Notes: a model not told the origin generated them from the sequence alone. A stretch of DNA of 9,410 nt from Bacteroidales bacterium (GCA_029933565.1 JAOZNY010000117.1:1-9410), one strand, 5' to 3'. Positions 1 through 6,017 are shown, numbered from the stretch's first letter. Numbers and translations are program-made.

Positions 1-1100
1 TCCTTTAAATTATATTTATTAATGGCTGCAACTGAGTCGCCGCCACCAACTAGTGTAAAGGCTCCGTTTTTGGTGCTTTCGGCAAGAGCCTTAGCAACTT
101 CGCAGGTACCCAGTTCAAAGTTGGGCATTTCGAAAACTCCCATGGGGCCGTTCCATAAAATGGTTTCCGAATGCTCAATAATATCTTTAAAGGCTTCGCC
201 TGTTTCGGGTCCAATATCGAGGCCCATCCATCCATCGGGGATTTCGTAGGAGTTACAGAATTTTTTGTTGGCATCGTTGTCAAACTTATCGGCAATTACA
301 GCATCGGTGGGAATATAAAAATTAACATGCAGTTCTTCGGCTTTTGCCATGGCTTCCTTCGCTGTTTCTATCAAATCATTTTCAACCAGCGAGTTGCCTA
401 CTTTTCCGCCAAGCGCTTTAATAAAAGTAAACATCATTCCGCCGCCAATTATAATATTGTCAACTTTTTCAATCAGGTGATTAATAATTTCAATTTTGCC
501 CGAAACCTTTGCGCCGCCTAAAATAGCAGTAATTGGGCGTTCGCCTTCTTTAACAACTTTATCAATATTTGTTAATTCGTTGTTCATTATGTAGCCAAAC
601 ATTTTTTCTTCGGGGAAGAATTGTGCAATGGTTGTTGTTGAAGCATGTGCACGGTGTGCTGTTCCAAAGGCATCATTTACATAAACATCGGCAAGGTCGG
701 CAAGTTTTTTGGCAAACTCTTCATCACCTTTAGTTTCTTCTTTGTAAAACCTTAAATTTTCAAGAAGCAAAACAGCACCCGGCTGCAAATTTGAAGCAAC
801 CCTTCTGGCCGATTCGCCAACACAGTCATCGGCAAACATTACATCGGTATCCAAAAGTTCCGACAAATGCCTTACTAAATGTTTTAACGAAAACTTGTCT
901 TCAGGCCCATTTTTTGGTCTTCCCAAATGCGACATTAAAATAACAGCGCCTCCCGATTCACATATTTTTTTAATAGTTGGCAAAGCAGCCCTCATCCTTG
1001 TGTCGTCGGTAATTTCAAGTTTATCGTTTAGGGGTACGTTAAAGTCAACCCTTACTATTACTTTTTTCCCGTTAAAATCGTAATCTTTTATATTTTTCAT
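1..1100 (-). CDS. pgk: Phosphoglycerate kinase, C-terminus cut by window edge
   Basis: Cytoplasmic glycolytic enzyme that transfers phosphate between 1,3-bisphosphoglycerate and ADP to give 3-phosphoglycerate and ATP. The frame is open from the ATG at 1098-1100 to base 1, giving 366 complete codons; the family is usually near 395-400 residues, so about 30 C-terminal residues lie outside the window. Visible family motifs are the N-terminal substrate site VRVDFN (D19, N21), R34, HLGRP (57-61), LENLRF, the nucleotide-domain motif GGAKVSGK (K198), NGPMGVFE (317-324) and the glycine-rich GGGDS (352-356) that contacts the nucleotide phosphates. The start is chosen because the protein begins right at the conserved N-terminal strand and no upstream extension is needed. 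The sequence before the ATG (AGAGAT) is not a clear ribosome site, as is usual in Bacteroidetes. It is divergent from the aminotransferase operon and appears intact. Confidence 0.97.
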   Translation of the reverse strand, partial: MKNIKDYDFNGKKVIVRVDFNVPLNDKLEITDDTRMRAALPTIKKICESGGAVILMSHLGRPKNGPEDKFSLKHLVRHLSELLDTDVMFADDCVGESARRVASNLQPGAVLLLENLRFYKEETKGDEEFAKKLADLADVYVNDAFGTAHRAHASTTTIAQFFPEEKMFGYIMNNELTNIDKVVKEGERPITAILGGAKVSGKIEIINHLIEKVDNIIIGGGMMFTFIKALGGKVGNSLVENDLIETAKEAMAKAEELHVNFYIPTDAVIADKFDNDANKKFCNSYEIPDGWMGLDIGPETGEAFKDIIEHSETILWNGPMGVFEMPNFELGTCEVAKALAESTKNGAFTLVGGGDSVAAINKYNLK

Positions 1101-1116
1101 ATCTCTAAAATTTTCT

Positions 1117-1140
1117 CGCAAATAGGCAAAGACACAAAGA
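1117..1140. repeat. Three 8-base units of a CAAAG-type repeat
   Basis: Three imperfect units in exact 8-base register: CGCAAATA, GGCAAAGA, CACAAAGA. The block starts just after TCT at 1114-1116. From memory, strings such as TCTCGCAAAGRCGCAAAG recur between genes in many Bacteroidetes genomes; this looks like a decayed copy. It sits inside the pgk leader and shares its last unit with the inverted repeat there. Confidence 0.5.
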
Positions 1141-1178
1141 AAAGCTTAATCATTTTCTTGGTTGTAAATTTTCTTTGT
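1134..1178 (-). promoter_or_regulatory. Inverted repeats in the pgk leader (possible alternative hairpins)
   Basis: Bases 1134-1143 and 1169-1178 form a perfect 10-base inverted repeat (ACAAAGAAAA / TTTTCTTTGT) with a 25-base loop. Bases 1137-1143 can instead pair with 1153-1159 (AAGAAAA / TTTTCTT) across a 9-base loop. The two pairings use the same strand and exclude each other. Both lie between the probable promoter and the pgk start, so they would be in the mRNA leader. The stems are almost entirely A-U apart from a few G-C pairs, so they are weak. No regulatory function is shown. Confidence 0.35.
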
Positions 1179-1219
1179 CACATTCGTTTTTTGTTATCGT
1201 GGTTTTACTAATGAATCAA

Positions 1220-1227
1220 CAAAGTTA
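1220..1227 (-). promoter_or_regulatory. Probable pgk promoter, -7 element
   Basis: On the minus strand this reads TAACTTTG, an exact match to the Bacteroidetes -7 consensus TAnnTTTG. I could not find a TTTG -33 element at the usual 19-23 base spacing, so only half of the promoter is supported. If used, transcription would start near 1210 and give a leader of about 110 bases before the pgk start. Confidence 0.5.
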
Positions 1228-1479
1228 GCAAACAATAATAAACGTAAGTTTGTAAAAATATATATTATTAAACCAACCATGAGAAATAATTATCAGACTT
1301 GTTTTACGAAGGCCAGATAAAGGAAGTGCTTGATTGGCTAGTTCTCGTAAGTAGGAAAATTGAAAAATTAAATATTGATAAAATAAACTTCCATAATTAA
1401 GCATTAGATACATAAATGAAGATGATTAAATTACCACTTATATGTTCTTATATGACTTAAATGGTTCAAATTTAAAAAT

Positions 1480-2631
1480 ATGATAATAAATTCCATTGAA
1501 TCGAAATTGCCAAATACAGGCACTTCAATATTTGCTGTAATGAGCGGGTTTGCTGTTGAGCATGGCGCTATTAATCTTTCACAGGGCTTCCCCGATTTCC
1601 CAATTTCGGCCGAACTTATCGAAAAGGTGAGTTATTTTATGAAGAAAGGCAAGAACCAATATGCTCCAATGCCCGGTGTTGTCGAATTGCGGAATGCAAT
1701 TTCCAAAATGTTTCAATTAAACCACAACAGTTTTTATAATCCTGCCACTGAAATAACTGTTACGGCAGGAGCAACCCAGGCATTGTTTGCTGCCATTACT
1801 GCTTTTGTGAAAATTGGCGATGAGGTAATTATTCTTGAACCAGCCTACGATAGTTATGCTCCGGCAATTGAGTTAAGTGGAGGAATTGTAAGGCGCAGTA
1901 AATTATTATTTCCTGATTACAAAATCAATAGGCAAGAAATTGAAACTATGATTTCGCCTAAAACAAAAATGATAATTATCAATACTCCACACAATCCCAC
2001 CGGAAGCCTTTTGGAAAAGGAAGACATGGAGTTTATTCAGAAAATTACAACAGACACCAATATTATTGTGCTTAGCGATGAGGTTTACGAGCACTTGATT
2101 TTTGAGGGCAAGCAGCACCAAAGTGCCAGCAGGTTTGCCGAACTTAAAAAACGAAGTATTGTTATTGGATCTTTCGGCAAAACATTTCATGCCACTGGTT
2201 GGAAAACAGGTTTTGCCCTTGCCCCCGATTACTTAATGAAGGAGTTTAGGAAAATCCATCAGTTTGTGGTTTTTGCATCAAACACACCCGTTCAATATGC
2301 CATAGCCGATTACGTTCAAAAGCCTGAAAACTATACTTATTTGGGCGAATTTTTTCAAAAGAAGAGAGATGTTTTTACCAATGCAGTTAAAGATTCAAGG
2401 TTTAAAGTGTTGAGTTGCTATGGCACTTATTTTCAACTTTTGGATTATAGCGCCATTACGGATGAAACAGAATTGGCATTTGCAAAGCGATTGACCATTG
2501 AACATGGGATTGCCTCGGTGCCTGTTTCGCCATTTTATAAGGAAGGCGAAGAAAACAGAACTCTTAGGTTTTGCTTTGCAAAGCAAGATGAAACCCTTTT
2601 AAAAGCAGCAGAAGTATTATGCAGGATTTAA
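1480..2631 (+). CDS. ybdL: PLP-dependent methionine/glutamine aminotransferase, YbdL family
   Basis: Class I/II (fold type I) pyridoxal-phosphate aminotransferase of 383 residues, full length for the family. It closely resembles E. coli YbdL and eukaryotic glutamine transaminase K / kynurenine aminotransferases, which favour methionine, glutamine and aromatic amino acids; substrate here is inferred. The N-terminus has the family signature INLSQGFPDFP and NQYAPMPG. PLP-site residues are visible: N172 in NTPHNPTG, D200 and Y203 in SDEVYEH, the Schiff-base lysine K234 in SFGKTFHATGWK, and the carboxylate-binding arginine R363 in LRFCFA. The ATG at 1480 is preceded by an A-rich stretch and begins right before the conserved SKLPNTGTSIF segment. 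Its last 13 bases overlap the next gene, an omega-amidase, which fits a coupled glutamine-transaminase pathway: the amidase would remove 2-oxoglutaramate and drive methionine formation from its 2-oxo acid in methionine salvage. Confidence 0.93.
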   Translation: MIINSIESKLPNTGTSIFAVMSGFAVEHGAINLSQGFPDFPISAELIEKVSYFMKKGKNQYAPMPGVVELRNAISKMFQLNHNSFYNPATEITVTAGATQALFAAITAFVKIGDEVIILEPAYDSYAPAIELSGGIVRRSKLLFPDYKINRQEIETMISPKTKMIIINTPHNPTGSLLEKEDMEFIQKITTDTNIIVLSDEVYEHLIFEGKQHQSASRFAELKKRSIVIGSFGKTFHATGWKTGFALAPDYLMKEFRKIHQFVVFASNTPVQYAIADYVQKPENYTYLGEFFQKKRDVFTNAVKDSRFKVLSCYGTYFQLLDYSAITDETELAFAKRLTIEHGIASVPVSPFYKEGEENRTLRFCFAKQDETLLKAAEVLCRI

Positions 2632-3413
2632 AAATATTAGGATTGCAATCGGATTTGGTGTGGGAAAACCCCAAAGCAAACCGTTTGGCTTTTGAGGAAA
2701 AGATTCATGAAAAATTTGATGCTCATAATCTTATAATTCTTCCTGAAACTTTTACCACAGGCTTTCCCGTTGATCCTATAAAACACCACGAAGAAATTAA
2801 TGGACCTACCTTGAAATGGATGCAAGAAATAGCCTTTGATTTAAGTACTACAATTTGCGGAAGTTTTTTGCTTAAATCAGAAACAGGTTTTTCAAATTCC
2901 CTTTTTTGGGTTAGCCCCGATGGTAGTTTTGAACGCTACGACAAACGACATGTTTTTTCAATGGGAGGTGAAAATGAAAGAATTAAGGCTGGCGAAAAAC
3001 AATTGATTGTTGAACTGAATGGCTGGAAAATAAGGCCAATGATTTGCTACGACTTAAGGTTTCCGGTTTGGAGTAAAAATAAATATAGTGATGGGAATTT
3101 TGAATACGATCTTGCCATTTATGTTGCCAACTGGCCTGCTGTGCGTACCTATCCGTGGCGGCAACTTTTAATAGCCCGCGCCATCGAAAATATGGCTTAT
3201 GTAATTGGTATAAATCGTGTTGGAACCGATGGCCCTGGAAATGATTACAGTGGTAACTCAATGTTTATTGATGCCAAAGGAAGTGTTTTAGAAGAAGCCC
3301 CTGACGGAGTGGAAAATGCAATTTCAATAAATCTATCAGCCAAAGAAATTATTGCTTTCCGCAAAAAATTTAATGTTGGTTTGGATTGGGATGGTTTTGA
3401 GATAGAGCACTAG
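2619..3413 (+). CDS. yafV: Omega-amidase (2-oxoglutaramate amidase), YafV/Nit2-like
   Basis: Carbon-nitrogen hydrolase of the nitrilase superfamily, 264 residues, the usual length for YafV. The catalytic triad is visible: E43 in LPETFTTGF, K109 in YDKRHVF and the nucleophile C143 in MICYDLRFPVW. The strings YVANWPAVR and ARAIENMAYVIGINRVG are also characteristic of YafV. Family members hydrolyse the terminal amide of 2-oxoglutaramate and related omega-amides, giving 2-oxoglutarate and ammonia. The ATG at 2619 lies inside the end of the aminotransferase gene (13-base overlap), which suggests translational coupling and an operon of two consecutive steps. The TAG stop overlaps the stop of the convergent toxin gene by four bases. 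Cytoplasmic; no signal peptide or membrane segment. Family assignment is firm; physiological substrate is inferred from family and neighbour. Confidence 0.93.
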   Translation: MQDLKILGLQSDLVWENPKANRLAFEEKIHEKFDAHNLIILPETFTTGFPVDPIKHHEEINGPTLKWMQEIAFDLSTTICGSFLLKSETGFSNSLFWVSPDGSFERYDKRHVFSMGGENERIKAGEKQLIVELNGWKIRPMICYDLRFPVWSKNKYSDGNFEYDLAIYVANWPAVRTYPWRQLLIARAIENMAYVIGINRVGTDGPGNDYSGNSMFIDAKGSVLEEAPDGVENAISINLSAKEIIAFRKKFNVGLDWDGFEIEH

Positions 3414-3826
3414 TTCTTTAGGCTTACAAAACTCTTGGCAGTCATAACTGGAATTTTGCTTTGTTTATAATCTTTAAGATTTCTTGTAACTATTACGTCG
3501 ATATCCCCATTTTCAACCGCTGAGAAATGTTGAATTGCATCTTCAAAATCATTAAATTTTGAATTAAGGGCTGATAACACAACTTTTTTATCAACTGAAA
3601 GTACATCTGCAATATCAATTAATTTTTGAAGTGTTTCTATGGTTTTTTTATGCCCTATTATTTTCCTCAACAAATAGTAAATATTATTTAAGCAAAGAGA
3701 AGAAACATAAAGGTCAATTTGTCTTTTATCGGCAAGGTTAAATAGTTTTGCTGCTTCATTATTGAAAGGCTCTCGCTTTGTAATAAAATCCAAAATCACA
3801 TCTGTATCAACTAAAACTTTATACAT
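3410..3826 (-). CDS. PIN-domain toxin (VapC-like, PIN_3 type)
   Basis: 138-residue single-domain PIN protein, a predicted Mg-dependent endoribonuclease toxin. PIN features: N-terminal acidic motif VDTDVILDF (D7, D9, D13), the central helix NNIYYLLRK, the acidic cluster DFEDAIQ (D93, E95, D96), and the strand with VTRN (113-116) followed by D119. The place where many VapC proteins have a conserved Glu carries Asn (N47/N48); I recall Asn as common in the Bacteroidetes PIN_3 subgroup. The gene begins inside the antitoxin gene with an 8-base overlap (ATGTATAA holds the toxin start and the antitoxin stop), the typical type II toxin-antitoxin arrangement. It converges with the omega-amidase gene and shares its stop palindrome. 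VapC toxins usually cut tRNA or rRNA; the target here cannot be read from sequence. Confidence 0.88.
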   Translation of the reverse strand: MYKVLVDTDVILDFITKREPFNNEAAKLFNLADKRQIDLYVSSLCLNNIYYLLRKIIGHKKTIETLQKLIDIADVLSVDKKVVLSALNSKFNDFEDAIQHFSAVENGDIDVIVTRNLKDYKQSKIPVMTAKSFVSLKN

Positions 3827-4073
3827 TGTGTTTTTCGTTAATGGCCTTTTCTAACTCAGTTTTATAGTCATAATCATCGGGTAATGTAATTGAACCGTAG
3901 AGTTCACTAACTTTCTCTGTCAAAATGTTTTTGCTTTCATTATCCTTTGCTTTGGTGAGAAGTTTAAAATAAGTTTCAACCAAAGCCGATAAACTTTTGC
4001 CATTTTCTTTTGCAAACTCTTTTGCCCTGTTAATGGTCTCTTTCTCGAGGGTTAAAGTTAATTTAGTAATCAT
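3819..4073 (-). CDS. Antitoxin of the PIN toxin, DUF6364-like, ribbon-helix-helix type
   Basis: 84-residue antitoxin starting at the ATG at 4071-4073. A longer reading from a TTG at 4095-4097 is possible in frame, but that codon lies inside the promoter -7 element and the conserved family sequence starts at MITKLTLTLEKE, so the ATG is preferred. Residues about 3-38 fit a ribbon-helix-helix DNA-binding fold: a beta strand KLTLTL, a helix INRAKEFAKENG, then SLSALVETYF. The C-terminal part (ELYGSITLPDDYDYKTELEKAI) matches what I remember of DUF6364 antitoxins paired with PIN toxins and would wrap the toxin. It precedes and overlaps the toxin gene by 8 bases. Autoregulation is likely, given the repeated sites around its promoter. 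Confidence 0.85.
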   Translation of the reverse strand: MITKLTLTLEKETINRAKEFAKENGKSLSALVETYFKLLTKAKDNESKNILTEKVSELYGSITLPDDYDYKTELEKAINEKHNV

Positions 4074-4078
4074 CTTAC

Positions 4079-4109
4079 ACGTGTTATAAAAACGCAAAGA
4101 TACGTGTTA
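4079..4109 (-). promoter_or_regulatory. Candidate antitoxin operator: two direct repeats flanking the -7 element
   Basis: The octamer TAACACGT (minus strand) occurs twice in the same orientation, at 4102-4109 and 4079-4086, 23 bases apart (about two helical turns). One copy touches the upstream edge of the -7 element and the other sits between the expected transcription start and the start codon. The start-proximal copy overlaps the 8-base palindrome ACACGTGT (4078-4085 region). Ribbon-helix-helix antitoxins commonly bind paired short sites over their own promoter, so these are good operator candidates; binding itself is inferred. Confidence 0.5.
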
Positions 4110-4126
4110 ATTTGACAATAAGCAAG
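4095..4126 (-). promoter_or_regulatory. Promoter of the toxin-antitoxin operon
   Basis: On the minus strand a -7 element TATCTTTG (4095-4102) matches TAnnTTTG exactly. A -33 element CTTG (4123-4126, consensus TTTG) lies upstream with a 20-base spacer, within the Bacteroidetes optimum. Transcription would start near 4087-4091, leaving about 15 bases of leader before the ATG at 4073. This is the best promoter in the window. Confidence 0.65.
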
Positions 4127-4179
4127 TTTTGATTAGTTTTAATTTTAGATGGAAAATAATTTCATACGCAATTCACTAG

Positions 4180-5742
4180 TTATCTTTTGGGTATCCTGAT
4201 TCCTGATTCCTGACTCTTGATTCCTGCCTCCAATTCCAATATCGTTAATCCGTCACTTTTCCCTACCACCAAATAATTCCCGGCAGTACTTCCAATATTT
4301 AAACTGCCCAAATTAAATTTCTCAATATAATGTTGGTTAATTAGGATGTAATCAATATTTTCGTTTTCCGTAATTTCGAAAAACTGAGGACTTGCAATTT
4401 TTGCATTTGTTTTCAATCTTTCGTTGAAGGACATCAAACCAATTATTTCTTTGTAATCATAAATTTCATCGAAAATAAAAGTCATTGGCGCAAGGATAAT
4501 GGTTTCCTTAATGGGCTTTTTTACAAACTGTTCAGTAATTGATTTATTAGTTTTAGGTGTAAATTTTTTGGACGACAAATATCCATCGTAGGCAAATGAA
4601 ACTCCAACAAACAGTATTAAAACAATAAATATTGAAATTGCTTCCTTGGTTTTAGGTATGAAAATTTGTTTTCGCGAAACTGTTTGCCATGCATCCGTCA
4701 CAAAAATAACTACCATTAAACTGAAAAAAGGAATAAAAGGAATTAGATATTTTGCTGTTTTGCCGGGGGCGATAAAGCCAAGGGCAAGGACCAAAATTAA
4801 TACGTAGGGCAGAAGCAACGGCATTTTTTGTTTAATGGTTTTAAAACCAAAAAACAGAGTAGTTATCAGTAATAATGTTAAGGCAATTTCTTTGGGACTA
4901 TGAAAATACCTAAAGTGCTCTTCAAAAGGTTTTAACAAAATGTTCAGCAATGTAACAAAGCCAAAACCAACATCCGATTTTCCTGAATCGTAGGCCATCA
5001 AATGATAAAACCAAACTGAGACATCGGAAAAAGAATTGAGGTGTGAGAAGTAGAGAAAAACAAAAACAAAGCCTACCAATGTAAACCAGGTCAGGCTTTT
5101 AAATTGTTTCTTAAAAAGCAAAATCAATCCTCCGGCCAAAACAAATACTGCTCCGTTTAAATGTACCAATGCACTTAATCCGGCAAATATTGCTGATAAT
5201 AAAATAAATAGGGTCTTATTCTTTTTCGTTTTAAAACTGTGCTCTAAAAAGGCAAACGACAAAAAACCTGTCGACATTAGCATGATCTCAGGACGGAAAA
5301 CAAAAGAATACTCAAAAATATGTGACTCGATTAGCAACAGCAATGCCACAAAAAGAAACTGTTTTACATTTAATATTTTTTTGAGTTTAACCAGATAGTA
5401 GTAGAATATTGCCCCAAAAACAAACAGATAAAAAAGGCTTACCGACTTAAGCACCCATAAACTAAATCCGAATAATTGCACCGCCCAAAGACCACTGTAA
5501 ACAAAGGCTTTGTGGTAGGCCAGCAAACCATTCTGGTTGTCAGAATAGTTTTTCATCAAAATATTTTTAACAACCCCATCCTCGCTAAGCCAAAAAACCT
5601 GTTCACCAATCCATGCATCGTCGATATTTGGGATGCGCTGGTAAAGGCTGAAAACAAAAAGAATCAGGCCCAATGTTAAAAGTAAGTACAGTAGATTTGT
5701 GTTAACCCTCATTAGGCTTGCAAAAGTATATTTTTCTATCAT
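4180..5742 (-). CDS. GT-C family membrane glycosyltransferase (ArnT/PMT-like)
   Basis: 520-residue polytopic inner-membrane protein. A first membrane helix (about residues 17-35) is followed by an extracytoplasmic loop with IDDAWIGE (D41, D42, E47), the acidic motif typical of GT-C enzymes that use lipid-phosphate sugars. Many further hydrophobic segments run to about residue 385, including FRPEIML (E152) and ALVHLNGAVFVLAGG, both reminiscent of GT39/ArnT-like proteins (PF13231). A soluble, probably periplasmic, C-terminal domain of about 125 residues follows. Donor and acceptor cannot be told. No polysaccharide or lipid A genes are nearby. The start is uncertain: ATG at 5742 or Met11 (5712); a TAnnTTTG-like TACTTTTG at 5721-5728 lies between them. 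The last about 14 residues (from GIKSQESG) are encoded by a tandem heptanucleotide repeat and probably are not part of the ancestral fold. Confidence 0.82.
   Translation of the reverse strand: MIEKYTFASLMRVNTNLLYLLLTLGLILFVFSLYQRIPNIDDAWIGEQVFWLSEDGVVKNILMKNYSDNQNGLLAYHKAFVYSGLWAVQLFGFSLWVLKSVSLFYLFVFGAIFYYYLVKLKKILNVKQFLFVALLLLIESHIFEYSFVFRPEIMLMSTGFLSFAFLEHSFKTKKNKTLFILLSAIFAGLSALVHLNGAVFVLAGGLILLFKKQFKSLTWFTLVGFVFVFLYFSHLNSFSDVSVWFYHLMAYDSGKSDVGFGFVTLLNILLKPFEEHFRYFHSPKEIALTLLLITTLFFGFKTIKQKMPLLLPYVLILVLALGFIAPGKTAKYLIPFIPFFSLMVVIFVTDAWQTVSRKQIFIPKTKEAISIFIVLILFVGVSFAYDGYLSSKKFTPKTNKSITEQFVKKPIKETIILAPMTFIFDEIYDYKEIIGLMSFNERLKTNAKIASPQFFEITENENIDYILINQHYIEKFNLGSLNIGSTAGNYLVVGKSDGLTILELEAGIKSQESGIRIPKR
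4191..4225. repeat. Heptanucleotide tandem repeat inside the 3' end of the glycosyltransferase gene
   Basis: Five consecutive 7-base units on the plus strand: GTATCCT, GATTCCT, GATTCCT, GACTCTT, GATTCCT, consensus GATTCCT (AGGAATC on the coding strand). They encode the tail GIKSQESGIRI before the TAA at 4180-4182. I recall similar AGGAATC arrays between genes in other Bacteroidetes. Confidence 0.8.
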
Positions 5743-5838
5743 CTAAAAATTATCCTCAAGCCAACACAATCAAAAAATGTTTAATTTTACTTTAGAAACT
5801 GTAACTAATCAGAGGGAAAGAATATATTAATTATTAAT

Positions 5839-5958
5839 AAATTCAAAAAATCAATTACCTATTGTCTCCTATTGAGAGGGGAATCAGGCCTGCCTGCACG
5901 TAGCCATTTCGGCAGAGGCAGGGGTGTGTCATTAAAAAGTCAATTATTTTTTGAATTT
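5839..5958. mobile_element. MITE-like element with inverted arms and a GC-rich core
   Basis: Two arms share a 13-base perfect inverted match (AAATTCAAAAAAT at 5839-5851 and its complement at 5946-5958), extended by AATT with one base shift, about 18 bases each. Between them lies a core much richer in G and C than its surroundings (about 5875-5930), starting near GAGAGGGG and ending in GGGGTGTGTC. Inside the core a 7-base inverted repeat CCTGCCT (5889-5895) / AGGCAGG (5916-5922) encloses 20 bases. No protein is encoded. From memory, GC-rich blocks with CCTGCCTGC, GGCAGAGGCAGG and GGGGTGTGT are dispersed in Bacteroidetes genomes. It sits in the divergent spacer upstream of trkA. Mobility is inferred, and I could not define a target-site duplication. 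Confidence 0.5.
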
Positions 5959-5986
5959 TACTATTGTTTTAATCTTTTAATGATTG

Positions 5987-6017
5987 GTTGCTGGTAATCA
6001 ATTTCTTTTTTAATTTG
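5987..6017 (+). promoter_or_regulatory. Possible trkA-trkH promoter
   Basis: A -33-like GTTG (5987-5990, consensus TTTG) and a -7-like TTAATTTG (6010-6017, one mismatch to TAnnTTTG) are separated by 19 bases. Transcription would start near 6023, about 15 bases before the trkA ATG. Each element has one mismatch, so support is moderate. Confidence 0.4.

Larger units (their letters stand above)
1101..1479. other. Divergent intergenic region, pgk / aminotransferase (379 bases)
   Basis: The half next to pgk holds the leader structures, the 8-base repeat and the -7 element listed separately. The half next to the aminotransferase (about 1260-1479) is A/T-rich with no believable gene. I found no good TAnnTTTG motif there for the aminotransferase operon and no tRNA-like structure. 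One partial hairpin is visible: 1304-1309 (TTACGA) pairs with 1345-1350 (TCGTAA), and 1311-1316 can pair with 1334-1339 using two or more G-U pairs. A 62-codon minus-strand frame at 1225-1413 is not supported as a gene. Confidence 0.6.

Noticed and set aside
22..1083. Plus-strand open frames at 22-249, 171-521 and 895-1083 and a minus frame at 50-295
   Set aside because: All lie inside pgk, which is continuous in another frame with conserved motifs throughout; these are shadows.
1225..1413. 62-codon minus-strand frame in the intergenic region
   Set aside because: It runs upstream of the pgk promoter candidate, has low-complexity A/T-driven composition and no recognizable domain or start signal.
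4074..4097. Longer antitoxin starting at TTG (4095-4097)
   Set aside because: The TTG is part of the -7 element TATCTTTG, the expected transcription start lies downstream of it, and family similarity begins at the ATG at 4073.
5476..5679. 67-codon plus-strand frame
   Set aside because: Antisense to the well-supported glycosyltransferase, with no domain and no start signal.
5721..5728. TACTTTTG as a glycosyltransferase promoter
   Set aside because: It matches TAnnTTTG but no TTTG is present at the right distance, and it would give an almost leaderless mRNA from Met11; kept only as a comment on start choice.
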